The translations under genes and the position numbers were made by a program. Under the pieces are notes generated by a model. The model did no database searches and had not been told where the DNA came from. It saw only the letters and a program-made list of their open reading frames with translations. A stretch of 64,000 nucleotides of DNA from Ooceraea biroi (Eukaryota > Arthropoda > Insecta > Hymenoptera > Formicidae): contig NC_039507.1 in NCBI RefSeq assembly GCF_003672135.1, positions 11,284,290 to 11,348,289 of the forward strand, given 5' to 3'. The stretch's first letter is position 1; each line of letters opens with the position of its first letter. This document shows, piece after piece, positions 23,154 through 34,532 of the stretch.

Positions 23154-24525
23154 TTACATCGCTTGCAGAGGGTCATCCGCCGCTTGACGAGCCCGCTCTG
23201 CGTCCTCTTTGATCCGCATTACCCTCGCTGCAAACCGGGAGAACGCAGACCATGCCTCACGGTTCCTAAGAATGGCCCCTACCACGGCAGACAGAGTTAA
23301 GTCTGCGCCGATAATCGCAATCAACTCGCGACGTCCCGCCTCCCACGCGTCGCATTCCTGCAACGTGTGTTCAGCGGAATCCGCGCCCCCATCGCAGTGA
23401 CGACATCCCACATCCTCTAACTTCCCTATCCTGTGCAGGAAGGTGGAGAAGCACCCGTGGCCCGTCAGCAACTGCACCAGATGAAAATGGAGCCCGCCGT
23501 GCCTGCGCGACATCCACTCCTCCATATGAGGCGCAATCACGTCCCTAATTCTGCTTCCGACAGCGTCCGCTCGATTTAAGTGCAAAGACCATTGTCTCCT
23601 CATCAGGAGGGACTCTTCGTTTCGGATCTCAGTGGCCGCTTCCTTGGAAATCGGCCCTGCCTCACGCAAATGCCAAAAACGCTCCTGTACTCTCCGTCGC
23701 ATGGCCGCCACAAGTTCATATAGGGGAATACGGGCGAGCAATGAAGCCGCATCTAGCGAAACAGTCCTATATGCCGAACACACACGTAGACATATAGTAC
23801 GCTGGATCCCTCGTAGAATGCGTTTACCTTCGCGCAACACATCCAAAGCTGAGCTCCAGATAGGAGCTCCGTAGAGCACCGCGGACTCCAGCACGTTTGC
23901 ATACAAAAGTCGCTTATGCTCCGACGGCCCCCGCAGGTTAGGCATCAAACGGCCAAGAGCTCTCGTGACTTTGCACACTTTCCCCTGCGCGTACCTGAAG
24001 TGAACTAAGAAGGACAGACGCGAGTCCAGCATCACTCCAAGGTATTTCATCGAAGGCTGCATCCGTACGTACGTGCGGTCTATACGTATAACCGGATCGA
24101 AAGAGGGTTTCCGCCGTCCATAGAATAAGACCGCTTCGGTCTTATCCGTAGCTATCTCTAGCCCCAACTTACGAATGCGGTACAATATTGCTGCCACCTG
24201 AACATTCACTCTCGAAAGAGTCGCCTCCAAGTCCATCGCTCGACCGATGACGAAGGTGTCGTTCGCGTATTCCAACACCGATCCTCCGGGCCTATCGCGC
24301 ATAGAGACCAAATAGTCATAAGTAATGTTCCATAACAATGGACCCACGATAGAGCCCTGAGGTACACTCGCACTGAAACCTTTTTTTTGTCCCACCATCC
24401 AACCACTCGTAAGGAGCCCCGGAACTGAAATACGCAATACATCAGGGCCAACCACCGGTTCCACGCACCCGACTAAAATGGGTGGCGTTGCGTCTACGTC
24501 CCCCTGTGGGCCCCCATGCCCCTAG
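23154..24525 (-). pseudogene. R1-like element B: C-terminal reverse transcriptase fragment, 5'-truncated
   Basis: Only the 3' half of ORF2 remains, about 440 codons open without interruption. It contains SVPQGSIVGPLLWNITYDY (RT motif B region), then EYANDTFVIG where the catalytic YADD-type motif is expected, the thumb region (MKYLGVMLDSRLSF), a LMPNLRGPSEHKR block and a C-terminal zinc knuckle CRHCDGGADSAEHTLQEC (C-x2-C-x8-H-x4-C) typical of the R1 group. The first catalytic Asp is replaced by Asn, so it would be inactive even if expressed. Coding-like sequence continues a little upstream of 24,464. It is a dead-on-arrival copy lying tail-to-head with element A. Confidence 0.8.
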
Positions 24526-24671
24526 GAGGTTCGACGATCGCCCCCCCCCCCCAAACCGGACTGCGCACGTCCATAAAAATACGGAGCAACCCTGCCATTA
24601 CCGGGCAGAATGCCCCACCCTATACCAAACCGTACCAACATCAGGGTGGGTCATGCTGCCGGGTTAGCGAA

Positions 24672-27600
24672 CTAACCTGCGCCCCTGGCCACCACTGCCC
24701 GTGCAGCAGCCAACATGCGTTCCTCCTCGCGGCCATCTTCTTCCCGGAGCATAAAGATGGTAGAGATAACCTCCACCACCTCGCTCCACTCGTCCTTGCT
24801 GGTTAGCATGCGGCTTACCAGGCGTCCTTCAGCCGCTGCGAGGCTGGCACCAGGTGGGTCGATGTTGGACCTGTAATCATGCCAAACAGGGCATGAGTAT
24901 AGCACGTGGGTGGCGTCCTCAGAGGACGCCAGACAATAAGGACACTCGTCCGACTCCCTCCTGCCGATACGGGCAAGGAAGGAGTTATACGCTCCGTGCC
25001 CACTGAACCACTGGGTGGTGTGGTAATTGAGTCGGCCGTGGGTCCGATCCAGCCATCGGTCGAAGACCGGGAGGAGAAGGCGCCGACATCGGGACCCCGG
25101 ATCTGCGGGGATCATCGCTGTGAGGATGGTTTTCCAGCGTTCTCGAATCCTGTCGCGCACTTGCTTGCGCAGGCGCGCACGAAGTCGAGGGTCCACAGGG
25201 TTCACTGCGTATCGAGTTCCTCGTATTGTCGTGAGGTGGTCAAAACCCCACGAACGTTCTTCGGCCAGGCATTCCACCGGCGGAATGCGGGCCAGCATAC
25301 CGATCGTTGTGTCCGAAACGGTACGGTACGCCGACACAACACGAGCGCACAAGCGCCGATGAACCCGGGTCATCAGTATCTTGACGCGACGAGGCATACC
25401 CCGCTGCGCCCACACGGGGGCCGCGTACAGCAGGATAGCCAACACGGTGTAAACGTATAAACGACGTTTGTCTTCGCTGGGCCCACGAAGATTGGACATC
25501 AGCCGTGACAGCGCGTTCGCGACCCGAGTAGCCTTTTCGGCAACGTACTCGGCGTGCAGGATAAACGTCAATTTACTGTCAAGTTGAACGCCAAGACTCT
25601 TGATGGCGGGGGTGAACGGCACCACCACGTCATCCACGGGGAGCTCGCGCTCCTGTAAAAACGGGGCAGGGCCTCCGAAGACCACGGCGGCTGTCTTCGC
25701 AGGCGTGACCCGCAACCAAGGCGCTTGATGGCGTTCAACACAAGTGAAACTGCGAGAGTCGCACGCGCGCGTATCTCGCGTTCGTCCCGACCACCCACGA
25801 GGAGGGTGGTATCGTCAGCGAATCCGGACACGAAACAATCCGGCGGCAGTGCTGTGCGCAACACCTGGTCGTACGTGACGATGCAGAGAAGCGCGGCCAG
25901 CACCGCACCCTGTGGGATCCCGCATTCGACCCGATGTCGAATAACGGAGCCATCCCCTAACACCACATAAACCCATCGGTCCGACAGGTACGAGCGCAAA
26001 AGGGCGATGAGGTAGGCAGGAACGTGCCAATCCTCAAGCGCCACCAAAATCACGGACCACGGCAAAGTATTAAACGCGTTCTTAATGTCTAAAGAAACCG
26101 CGATGCAATAACCACCCCGTGTGGTATAAGCGCGAGCTGTGCGAACCATGAAACGCAATGCATCACACGTCGATCGATTGATGCAAAAGCCGTACTGATA
26201 TTGGCTGATGCCACCGCAACGCGCGACGTGCTCCGTAAGGCGCAAGACAATAATGCGCTAGAGGACCTTGCCGGCCTCGTCCAATAGACAAATAGGACGA
26301 TACCCACCATGGTCACCGTCCGGGCGGCCGCTCTTCCGAAGCAAGACCAATTTGGCCTGCTTCCACCGAGCGGGGAACACACCCGAGGCGATACACCGGT
26401 TGAAAATGGCAAGCATCTCGTCCGGAGCGGAACAAAGAAGGTGGCGCCAAATAAGGCCCGGTATGCCATCCGGACCAGGGGCAGTATTACGTCTGCCAAC
26501 CCTGGTGGCACACCGCGCAACTTCCGCCGCGGTAATGTCATACGGCGCGTTCCAGTTCACGGAATCCTCGGAAGGAGGCGGAGGCAACGGAACAAGAGCG
26601 ACAGCGCGTGCAGCCACAATATCCGGCGCGGGGGGAAACAACCCTGAAATAATGCGACGCGCATCCGGTGACGTCAACAACGCAAGAGGCGCAGGTCCAC
26701 CCGAACCGCGAAGTCTCTTTAACACGATGCGATAGGGTCGGCCCCACGGATCCGCATTCACCTCGCCAAGGAGCTCAGCCCACGCGCGCTCTTGGGCACG
26801 AACGATGAGCTGGCGATACGATTTGCGCGCGGCTACATAAGCCTGTCGTGCCACCAACACCCGGGCAGCATTCCGGCTGCGACGCGCACGCGTATACTTA
26901 CGATGGGCGGCGTTCGCCGCCGAACGAGCTTGAGAAAGTTCCTCGCCCCACCAATAGACGCCGCGACGATCCATGGGACGGCGAACACGCGGCATGACCA
27001 CATCACACAAATCCGTGACCCTGGTCACCAGATCAGCGGCCCGATCGTCAATGGGCACGTCGGCATCCACCGCGCCCAAGAACCATGTCGCATACGCCAG
27101 CATGGTGTCGAGCTTCTCCTTATCGAGCTTTTTAAGGGACCAACGAATGTCCCGAACTACAATATCACGTTCGCGGCGAGCGGTGATTTTGTCGACCCGA
27201 AAAAGAATCATCCGATGATCCGACAAAGACTCGTCCTCCAGAACCTGCCATGCGGACAGGAACGGAAAAAGGGCGGAAGAGCCCCACGCAAGGTCGACGA
27301 TCGAACGACCCTGGTACCGATCTACAGTGGGGGTAGTGCCCCGGTTGAGGAGGTGGAGCGACAAAGATGCCGCCCACTCACCCAAACACTCACCGCGAGT
27401 TGAAGTCCGCGTATCGCCCCATTCAACGGAGCGAGCATTAAAGTCGCCGGCCACGATTAATTTGCGATGTGAGAACACGCGCACGACGTCCTCAAGGTGC
27501 GACAAAAACCGCTCAAAATCCCGTTGCGGCTTGTTGAGCGAAAAATAAACCGCCACGAACAAGTCATTAATTTCCACGGAAACGAACCCGTCGCCCTTAT

Positions 27601-27801
27601 TACGCGGTGTCCACGAACACGAAAACGACGAACCCGACCGCAAAAACACCGCGCACGTCGCGTCAAGGCTGGAGGACCACTTCCCAGCTCCAGCAGCCCG
27701 ATACGGCTCGGCGAACAATGCGATGGGAGCACCACGCTCCGCCATCGTCTAGAAGGCCAGATCCTGGGCCGCTTTCGAATGATTGCAGTTGAACTGCAGC
27801 A
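24672..27801 (-). pseudogene. R1-like element A: ORF2 endonuclease-reverse transcriptase, nearly complete
   Basis: ORF2 makes the endonuclease and reverse transcriptase for target-primed retrotransposition. The N-terminus reads QFNCNHSKAAQDLAF, then the endonuclease with GDFNARSVEWG and LSDHRMILF motifs. RT follows with NTAPGPDGIPG, GIPQGAVLAALLC and the intact catalytic GFADDTTLLV, and a C-terminal CCHC (CPYCLASSEDATHVLYSC). No RNase H is visible, as usual for R1-clade elements. Three lesions break it: a TAG at about 27,748 just after QDLAF, a TAG near 26,266 after EAGKVL, and a frameshift near 25,715. With ORF1 upstream this is an almost full-length, recently dead copy. Insertion is not in rDNA, unlike R1 itself. 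Confidence 0.85.
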
Positions 27802-27807
27802 TGTCCA

Positions 27808-29208
27808 CTAACGGGCTGAACGGGAACCAGCAGGTGGGGCAGCCCTCCGTCCCGTCCCTCGCGCATCAGCCACTGCTAGCTGACATTGTGCACTCCCCAC
27901 GCGGTGCTCGGCGGGCAACCCGGCTTCCCGGCACAAAAGACAGTTCGGACTCGGAGCCGAACACGCGGAAGCCTTATGGCCCGGCGCGCTACATCTAAAA
28001 CACACGTCCGTACGGTCCGGACGTGTGCAGCCCTGCGCAACATGGCCGACCTCAAGGCAACGGTAATAACGTAAAGGCTTAGCCTTCATCAATTCCGCCC
28101 TCATGAGCATCCAACCAAGGCGTACCTAGCCCTGATTGGACACTTTAATCGCTGCAACTAACGGGCATTGAGCCCACACAATCCCCAGGCCATTGCGCAG
28201 AGGTCGGATACTGCCGACGCGAACGTCATATGGCGAGCACTCGCCTATTTGCGCAACAACCTGCGCGACCTCCCCCGACATGACCGACTTGTCCAGCCCC
28301 ACGAACCGGAGCTCGGCCTTCTTCACAGGGCGACCTACTCGAGCGCCGTCCTGGAGCATCTTCCGGAGATGCCCCGCGAGCGCGTCCGCTTTGGTCCTGT
28401 TATCAGGACCACCGACTTCGATGAGAAAAGGACGCCGGTATTCGTATACCGGACGCGGGTCTTCTCCAGCCCGATATCGGGTAGCTTCGCCTTGGCCTGA
28501 ATAAGCGTTGCCGCATACGTAGGCCCATTCTCCGCGCGCGTTACCGTCACGACTGACGTACGGGGGGGACGACGACGATCGCGCGAAACGCGCTCAGCAG
28601 CGGCAAGAGCCGGATTCCAGGGGCGCTGAGGATCCACCGATCCTTGTGCATCCACGGGTGGACGCGATGGGGCGGCTGGACGGCGAGCAGCCCCAGCGTA
28701 CGACAACGGGGAGGGGGGGGGGCAAAACGCGGATCATACGCGTCGGAGGGGTAAGCTCCAGACGGAGGACCTCTATGACCCATCGACGGGTAATTGCGGT
28801 CGTGTAAACCTCATCATATCCCTGCGTCGGGCCATCCGAATAGTACGAGTCAGCCACACGCGCGGCAGGCCGAGTCGAACCACGAACATCGCGACGAAGA
28901 CCACAGGAGGTACTCCTAGAGGGCTGACGGCGCCCTCGGCTAACACTTCTAGACGCGCTTCGCGGGCGTGGACCAAGCACACCCTGCTGGAGCAAGGTAG
29001 CCATGACCGTTTTAACAACGGTATTTGTAATAGCCTGCACATCCGTCGGGGGAGAGGGCGAAGGCGACTCTCCAACAGCGAGCTTGTCAACACTCGCAGA
29101 ACGACGATCAGCGCTCGCGCGGACCGGTGGGTCCGTTCTCACCAACCGAACCCTTGGACACATCTCACTCGAAACCACGAAGTAAGAGATAAGGAGACCG
29201 AGCTCCAT
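27808..29208 (-). pseudogene. R1-like element A: ORF1 (gag) with three zinc knuckles, frameshifted
   Basis: ORF1 encodes the RNA-binding gag-like protein. From the ATG at 29,208 the frame runs through SVDKLAVGESPSPSPPTDV and a Ser/Arg-rich stretch to about 28,790, shifts, then resumes (28,335-28,706) through TYAATLIQAKAKLPDIGLEK and the gag core SEVAQ/GECSPYDVRVGSIRPL region. The C-terminus (27,808-28,110) has knuckles CFRCSAPGHKASAC and CLLCREAGLPAEHRVGSAQC plus a degenerate first one where YYRCLEVGHVAQGC has the C-x-G-H-x-C end but Tyr at the first Cys. A TAG lies at about 28,127. It precedes ORF2 by a few bases. Confidence 0.75.
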
Positions 29209-29325
29209 AGCGCGTGAGTGATAAAAGTGGTTCTGATTCTGTCCCCTAATTGGGAGGGAGTCCGCTGAATGGAACAGTTTCTTATGGATGGACGCCATTT
29301 GCAAAACAGTGTCGTAAGGTTAGTT
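29209..29325 (-). other. 5' leader of R1-like element A
   Basis: About 117 bases upstream of the ORF1 ATG match, in inverted orientation, 32,480-32,598 (shared GGACTCCCTCCCAATTAGGG and TCTCCTTATCTCTTACTTCG). This defines a conserved element leader and its 5' boundary near 29,325. Confidence 0.6.
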
Positions 29326-29522
29326 GTACGCATAGCGTCACTAATCGCAGTACGTGTTTATTGCTCCGATGTGCGATTATAAAGCCAAATAAATTGAGAA
29401 AGGATTAAAAAGTTTCTTTTATTGCATGCATCGTTATAACGTTTTCTGACAGGAGCGGAAAATATTCACGTCAACAGCAATAATGTGCAAAATATGCAAT
29501 AATACATGTTAGGAAAGTTTAC

Positions 29523-29727
29523 CTTCTTCCGAAGTCTTACATTTTTCCGCACAATATTTTTACATCTCGCACGGGTTTCACCAGTTCTTGACAATTTTTT
29601 CAGTCGTGTTGGCCTATTTAATATTTTAAGTTTCTTTTTATAATGTTTCGCACACGAAATACATCTTTCACGCTTCACACCACGTACTGAGCAATCTCTT
29701 GTCACGTATCCAATGTACAATTGTGCA
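29523..29727 (-). pseudogene. Downstream exon of a THAP gene
   Basis: Read on the minus strand, an acceptor CATTTTGTAG precedes an open exon with RCISCAKHYKKKLKILNRP and a basic, Leu-containing tail ending RKNVRLRKK, followed by the donor GTAAAC. The Cys pair plus basic amphipathic stretch resembles the region after the THAP finger in P-element-like proteins. It lies 1.8 kb downstream of the THAP exon at 31,517-32,053, with a mariner in between. Pairing these exons into one gene is inference. Confidence 0.45.
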
Positions 29728-30142
29728 CTACAAAATGAGGGATAATGTAATACATGCAAATATGAACAATTTTTTACATTTTGTATTTTCAATTATTAAA
29801 AGATACTATGTAAATAAAAAGCTTTTCATTGCAATGTTATTTTTCAAAAATGTCAATACTAGTGATAATAATTAAATATTCATAAATACCAGGTTTTATT
29901 GCCAACTTCCTTACATGGATAGACATTGGATACTTTTGTAAGAATATTCTGAAGATCTTCTATACTTTCAATTTTCTCACTTAGAGAATCAATTTCTTTT
30001 TCTCCAATAAAAATCTGATATCATACATTTCAAGCATTAATTTCAAATGTGACAGAAAGTGACACGAACGATCTTGTATTCATAATTTTCCAACATAATT
30101 AATGATAGATACTTACATGAAGTACCATATTTTTTTGAAGTA
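29728..30142. other. AT-rich presumed intron
   Basis: Non-coding AT-rich DNA between the THAP downstream exon and the mariner. Together with 31,430-31,516 it would form the intron that the mariner entered. Confidence 0.4.
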
Positions 30143-31429
30143 TCGGGTTGTTCGGAAAGTCTCCGCCGGTTTCCGATAGATTGTATTGGTCACTGTAGGG
30201 GACGCTGTATTGTTGTTATAAACCTTTGATATTATATATTTTTCGAAAGGTGGCGCTTTCGAGTATGTTTGTGGCTATTGACTATCAACATTGGTTTAGT
30301 CGTGTTTGTTTGGCGTCAGTGTGAACATGGAAAACGAAAAAGTGCATTTTCGGCATTTAATGCTTTTTTACTACCGCAAAGGCAAGAATGCTGTTCAAGC
30401 AGCGAAAAAGATATGTGTTGTTTACGGAGACAATGCTGTAAGTGAACGAACAGTGCGCGAATGGTTTGTGAAATTCAGACGGGGCGAATTTAACGTTGAA
30501 GACCGGCCACGCTCCGGTAGGCCATCTGCGGTTGATGACGACCAAATCAAGGCGCTGATCACAAATAATCAGCATATTACCACTCGTGAGATAGCAGAGA
30601 GACTCAAAGTGTCGAATTCGACCATTTATGAGCATTTGATGCGGCTTGGCTTCGTTAGTCGCCTTGATGTTTGGGTACCCCACGAATTAACCGAAAGAAA
30701 TTTAATGGACCGTATTTCCACCTGCGATTTATTGCTCAAACGCAACGAAAACGACCCATTTTTGAAACGGATGATAACGGGCGATGAGAAATGGATCATC
30801 TACAATAATGTTGAGCAAAAACGGTCGTGGAGTCATTCGAGTGAGCCGCCATCAACCACCCCAAAGGCCAATATCCATGCCCAGAAAGTGATGCTCTGTT
30901 GCTGGTGGGATTGGAAGGGCATTGTCTATTACGAGCTGCTGCCGCATAACCAAACGATTAATTCGGATAAGTATTGTAGCCAGCTGGACAATTTGAAGCA
31001 AGCCATTGACCAGAAGCTCCCAGAATTGGCCAATCGTAAAGGGGTGGTCTTTGACCAGGACAACGCTAGACCACATGTGTCTTTGGCCACCCAGCGAAAG
31101 TTGTTGGAGCTTGGCTGGGATGTCTTACCGTACCCATCATATAGTCCTGACCTGGCACCTTCGGATTACCATCTGTTCCGCTCTTTGCAAAATTCGCTCA
31201 ACGGAAAAAAATTCAATTCTCTGGAGGACTGCAAACAGCACCTTGAGACGTTCTTTAGCGATAAGCCAGGGACGTTCTATGAGAGTGGCATAATGAAACT
31301 TCCCAAAAGATGGCAAAACGTTATCAAACAAAATGGCGCATATATTATTGAATAAACTTGATTATTAGTACAAAAATTTTTTGTTTCAATTTACCCCAAA
31401 AATCGGCGGAAACTTTCCGAACAACCCAA
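30143..31429 (+). mobile_element. Full-length mariner element (irritans type), TA duplication
   Basis: Ends are TCGGGTTGTTCGGAAAGT and, inverted, TTGGGTTGTTCGGAAAGT, flanked by TA at 30,141-30,142 and 31,430-31,431. The total of 1,287 bp is the normal mariner size. It encloses one uninterrupted transposase gene. It lies between two parts of a THAP gene. Confidence 0.95.
30327..31355 (+). CDS. Mariner transposase (DD34D), apparently intact
   Basis: This enzyme binds the terminal repeats and moves the element by cut-and-paste into TA sites. The ATG at 30,327 gives 342 residues beginning MENEKVHFRHLMLFYYRKGK, the usual mariner length and start; a longer in-frame ATG at 30,306 is less likely. 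The N-terminal paired helix-turn-helix region includes ERTVREWFVKFRRGEF and GRPSAVDDDQI. The WVPHELTE linker motif is intact. The catalytic triad is present: ITGDEKWI, then FDQDNARPHVS, then YSPDLAPSDYHLF, with 34 residues between the second and third Asp. No stop or frameshift was seen. Whether it is active cannot be judged from sequence alone. Confidence 0.95.
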   Translation: MENEKVHFRHLMLFYYRKGKNAVQAAKKICVVYGDNAVSERTVREWFVKFRRGEFNVEDRPRSGRPSAVDDDQIKALITNNQHITTREIAERLKVSNSTIYEHLMRLGFVSRLDVWVPHELTERNLMDRISTCDLLLKRNENDPFLKRMITGDEKWIIYNNVEQKRSWSHSSEPPSTTPKANIHAQKVMLCCWWDWKGIVYYELLPHNQTINSDKYCSQLDNLKQAIDQKLPELANRKGVVFDQDNARPHVSLATQRKLLELGWDVLPYPSYSPDLAPSDYHLFRSLQNSLNGKKFNSLEDCKQHLETFFSDKPGTFYESGIMKLPKRWQNVIKQNGAYIIE

Positions 31430-31516
31430 TACAATACGCCATATACATGAAGACAAATCTTTCTTCCAGTTAGTCCACATTGCCATCTCGTCTGTAATCA
31501 CGGGGATGCAGTACTC

Positions 31517-32053
31517 TTATGTAAGAGTAAGATTGTGCAGGTTCCTCTTCATTGCAGCCCACGTTTGCAACTCGTAACGGTTATCAAGCGCATCTTTATT
31601 TGCTGAACAGTCTTCCTCGTGGTAAATAGGATTGACATCTGATTCACATGTAGGTAGCACGGAAACGGAATGATTAATTGTACTCTCTAACTGGGTCGTT
31701 CCTTCATTCTGCAGTTCTTTCCGGTTCTCCTCGTAAATAGGATTCAAACGATATGTACTGGATGGAAAAATAGATGGTACAGCATCTTCTTTCAATTTCG
31801 GTACCTTACGTTGCACCGTAATAGTTGCACCATCTGCCATATGAAAAATATCTTCTCGAAGAATGTCCATGTTCTCAAAATGCAACTCACATATGCGACT
31901 TTTTTTGCTGAATTCGTTGATGCCTCTTTCAGCAATCTCGCTGTCACACCAGTTCTTGAACATTTGCTCCGTGCGCGCTGTGAAAAGGCTTTTTTTTCTG
32001 GACGTATCTTTTTTCCCTCCTTTGGTGGTGCATCCACGGATCCAACAAGCCAT
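31517..32053 (-). pseudogene. THAP zinc-finger exon (P-element-like or host THAP gene)
   Basis: THAP domains are C2CH zinc fingers that bind DNA and occur in P-type transposases and host regulators. The 178-residue frame starts MACWIRGCTTKGGKK (Cys3, Cys8), has the conserved Trp in FKNWCDSE, the ICELHFE Cys-x2-His pair, and the closing box VPKLKEDAVPSIFP, so all zinc ligands and the AVPxxF box are present. The tail is acidic and unstructured. The frame ends at a stop at 31,517, but another frame runs on, so an exon end or frameshift may lie nearby. A mariner lies just downstream and a likely second exon at 29,523-29,727. Confidence 0.75.
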
Positions 32054-32479
32054 TTCTATAGCTATATAAAGCTACCTTTTCGTATCTTTTCGTCACAATC
32101 GTCACTACTTACTCACGAGCACTGTGTACGGCCTCTCTCCAATGTATACTGATACAAGAAACGATCGCCGAGGCAAACATGAAGCCCTCGAACATCCAAA
32201 ATGTTCTTTCCTCAAGCCAAGCCACTTTATCACAACTGTAAATGTTGCAACATTTTGCGTAAAAATAAAATACAGCATTCTCGTGTTGGCACGCTAAATC
32301 CTGTCGATACATCCTGACTTACCTTCTCGTTATTGTTTCTCCACTCTTACACTTCAGTACTTCTTTGTACCTCGCGTGAACGCAAACACCGATAATTTAT
32401 GTATTGCCGTACGATGACCGCGTCGCTACGGCAATGTATGTACGTGCGCTGGCCCTAACAAACTGAGGTTAAGATAATT
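32054..32479. other. THAP gene upstream region; no gene seen
   Basis: Moderate-GC DNA upstream of the THAP ATG, likely the former promoter and leader. No second gene or clear promoter motif was identified. Confidence 0.4.
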
Positions 32480-32598
32480 GCAAATGGCGTCCAGCCATAA
32501 GAATCTATTCCGTTCAGCGGACTCCCTCCCAATTAGGGGACAGAACTAGGACCACTTTTGTTTCACGGAGTTCGGTCTCCTTATCTCTTACTTCGTGC
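32480..32598 (+). repeat. R1-like 5' leader fragment, inverted relative to element A
   Basis: This sequence matches 29,209-29,325 on the other strand, from GCAAATGGCGTCCA through CTCCCTCCCAATTAGGGG to CTTATCTCTTACTTCGTG. After 32,598 the similarity stops and a minus-strand ORF1 fragment of another copy begins, so this is a truncated leader. Confidence 0.65.
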
Positions 32599-33307
32599 TA
32601 GAAACCATAATTGGCTTTTGCTTCGCCGGAGGGGCAGGCGCCGGAGGCGGCATAGACGCCTTCGCCAGTGCTTCGTCGCATGCGCGACGCAGATGCACGT
32701 TTGCATCGCGGAGCACAGTGACCTCGCGTTGTAGGGAGGCCAAAGAACGACGCAGATGATCCGACTCATCATCGCCGCCACGGCCGGCCAAAATAAAGGT
32801 GGCATCCTTTATTTGGTGGAGGAGACGTTTCAAATCCCCACTCAGCTTCCCCTGCATTTTTCCGCTCCTCTTGCGGATGTCGTCGACGCGTTCAACGTAT
32901 CCCGTAATACGTGCGCAGATCTCATACGAGGACGTAGAGTCGTCGCCGGGACGGGAGGACGCACCCCCGTCGGAGTCTCCATCAGAAAGGCGATTATCAG
33001 CCTTACGCTTCTTATGCTTGTTAGCACGGGAAGCGCGCGAAGCGCTGGACCCCTGCGACAGGTACGAACAGACGGACATATCGTCATCGTCAGGGAACGC
33101 AACGACGTCCGTGAGGTCAATCGCGTCAACAACCCCTACTTCGGGGGGAGCTGCCTGAGAAGGAGGCTCAACATGGGCGCCAGAGGTGCCCGGTTCTGCC
33201 GGTGGAGGCATGCCGGAAAAAGGGCTCTCCGGCGGAAGAGGCTCGTCGCAATAGTATGCGTTAGTGACCCTATAATAAGAGTCTGGCCACGCGGTGAGAG
33301 TCGCCAT
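32588..33307 (-). pseudogene. R1-like ORF1 N-terminal fragment (different subfamily)
   Basis: An open frame of 239 codons starts MATLTAWPDSYYRVTNAYY, continues through a Pro-rich linker, an acidic AIDLTDVVAFPDDDDMS segment, a basic RANKHKKRKADNR cluster and a heptad-rich LRRSLASLQREVTVLRDANV coiled coil. This is the usual layout of the N-terminal part of R1-group ORF1 proteins. It stops at 32,588 where it meets the inverted leader fragment, losing the gag core and zinc knuckles. The same ORF1 start occurs in opposite orientation at 34,533. Confidence 0.6.
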
Positions 33308-33677
33308 TTATGCATAAAAGCACACGAGAGAGAGAGAGCAATATAAGCTCACCGTCTCACTCGATTGACGCATGCGCACAATTGTCCTTAACCTCTTTTC
33401 CTTACATAATTCATGAATAAAGCTGTATTTTGATATTACAAATCTTTTCTTAAAATAATTATTATAAAACAATTCCAGATAATTGATGTGATCTAATTGT
33501 ATAATATGTAGTTTTCGTCGATGTTTTCTAAGATTATAATTGTAGTATGGAACCTTCGTCAAATAATAAAAGATAAATAATTCCATGTTAAAAGAGAAAG
33601 AGTTTTCAAGATAGATATTCGAATTTATTATTAATATTACAGTACAAAGTACATAATTTTGTGTTTTTTGTGAAAAG

Positions 33678-34366
33678 TCACAGTTGCTCTTTGTCTCTAG
33701 TACTTCGTCCTTCATCGCGAATCGTAGATTCACCTGAACATTGATCTGTAGTGCTTTGTCCTTCATCGCGAATCGTAGAATCAACTGAACACTGGTCTGT
33801 AATGCTTTGTCCTTTATCGCAAATCGTTTCATTTTGTACTGAATGTGTTAAAGGCGCCTGTCGTAATACAAAGAATTAAGAAATGTGCTACAATTATTAT
33901 TTTTACAGTATAAATAACAAAATTTATTACCTTGTCTTCAGTTCGTTTAAATGTTTTTTCTTTTAGCAAATATCCAAAAATTGTTGGCACTGCATTCAGT
34001 TTCAACTTCGGTGTTTTTTCACGCCTTTGCTCCCACATTTCTGGAGAAAAATGCACCTTCAAAAAACATTTGTAATTAATATGTTAAAGTAATCTAAATA
34101 TGCAACATTCCTGAAATAATTCATCACTTATTATTTCATTATTCTATTACCTACAATACATAGATATCTATAATAGCCCGTGAGTGTGAATAATCACTTT
34201 TATTTAAAAAATTACTTACCTCGCATAAATATGGTTGTTTGGTATTCAGTTTTCGATATTCATGTTTGCAACCCATTGTGCCCGACGTTCAGGATTTTTC
34301 GGAAACATCTTTACAATATATCCTTTGGCAGTAGTTGTTGTAAAATGGTGCTGAGCATCCAATCAT
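33678..34366 (-). pseudogene. Spliced THAP gene remnant, three exons
   Basis: On the minus strand exon A (34,366-34,220) carries a THAP N-terminus (MIGCSAPF, then MFPKNPERRAQWVANMNI after a frameshift, then RKLNTKQPYLCE after another). A GTAAGT donor and TTTTTTGAAG acceptor join it to exon B (34,056-33,931), VHFSPEMWEQRREKTPKLKL then NAVPTIF; joining restores the C-x2-H pair. A second intron joins exon C (33,857-33,678), where an STIRDEGQSTTDQCSGE-like unit of about 19 residues repeats. The second Cys of the first pair is replaced by Tyr. Two frameshifts make this a pseudogene. It differs from the THAP exon at 31.5-32.1 kb. Confidence 0.6.
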
Positions 34367-34532
34367 ATTTATTACTGATATAATACGTTTTACTTAATAC
34401 GGTTAAAAACAAACACTGAAAGACTTCACTTAACATCTGTAACCTCAACACTGAGCGAGGTGACAGTCTACTCACTTGTGTGAGTAGACGAGAACACACG
34501 AATACTTCCGAACTTTATCGAAGAATGCATAA

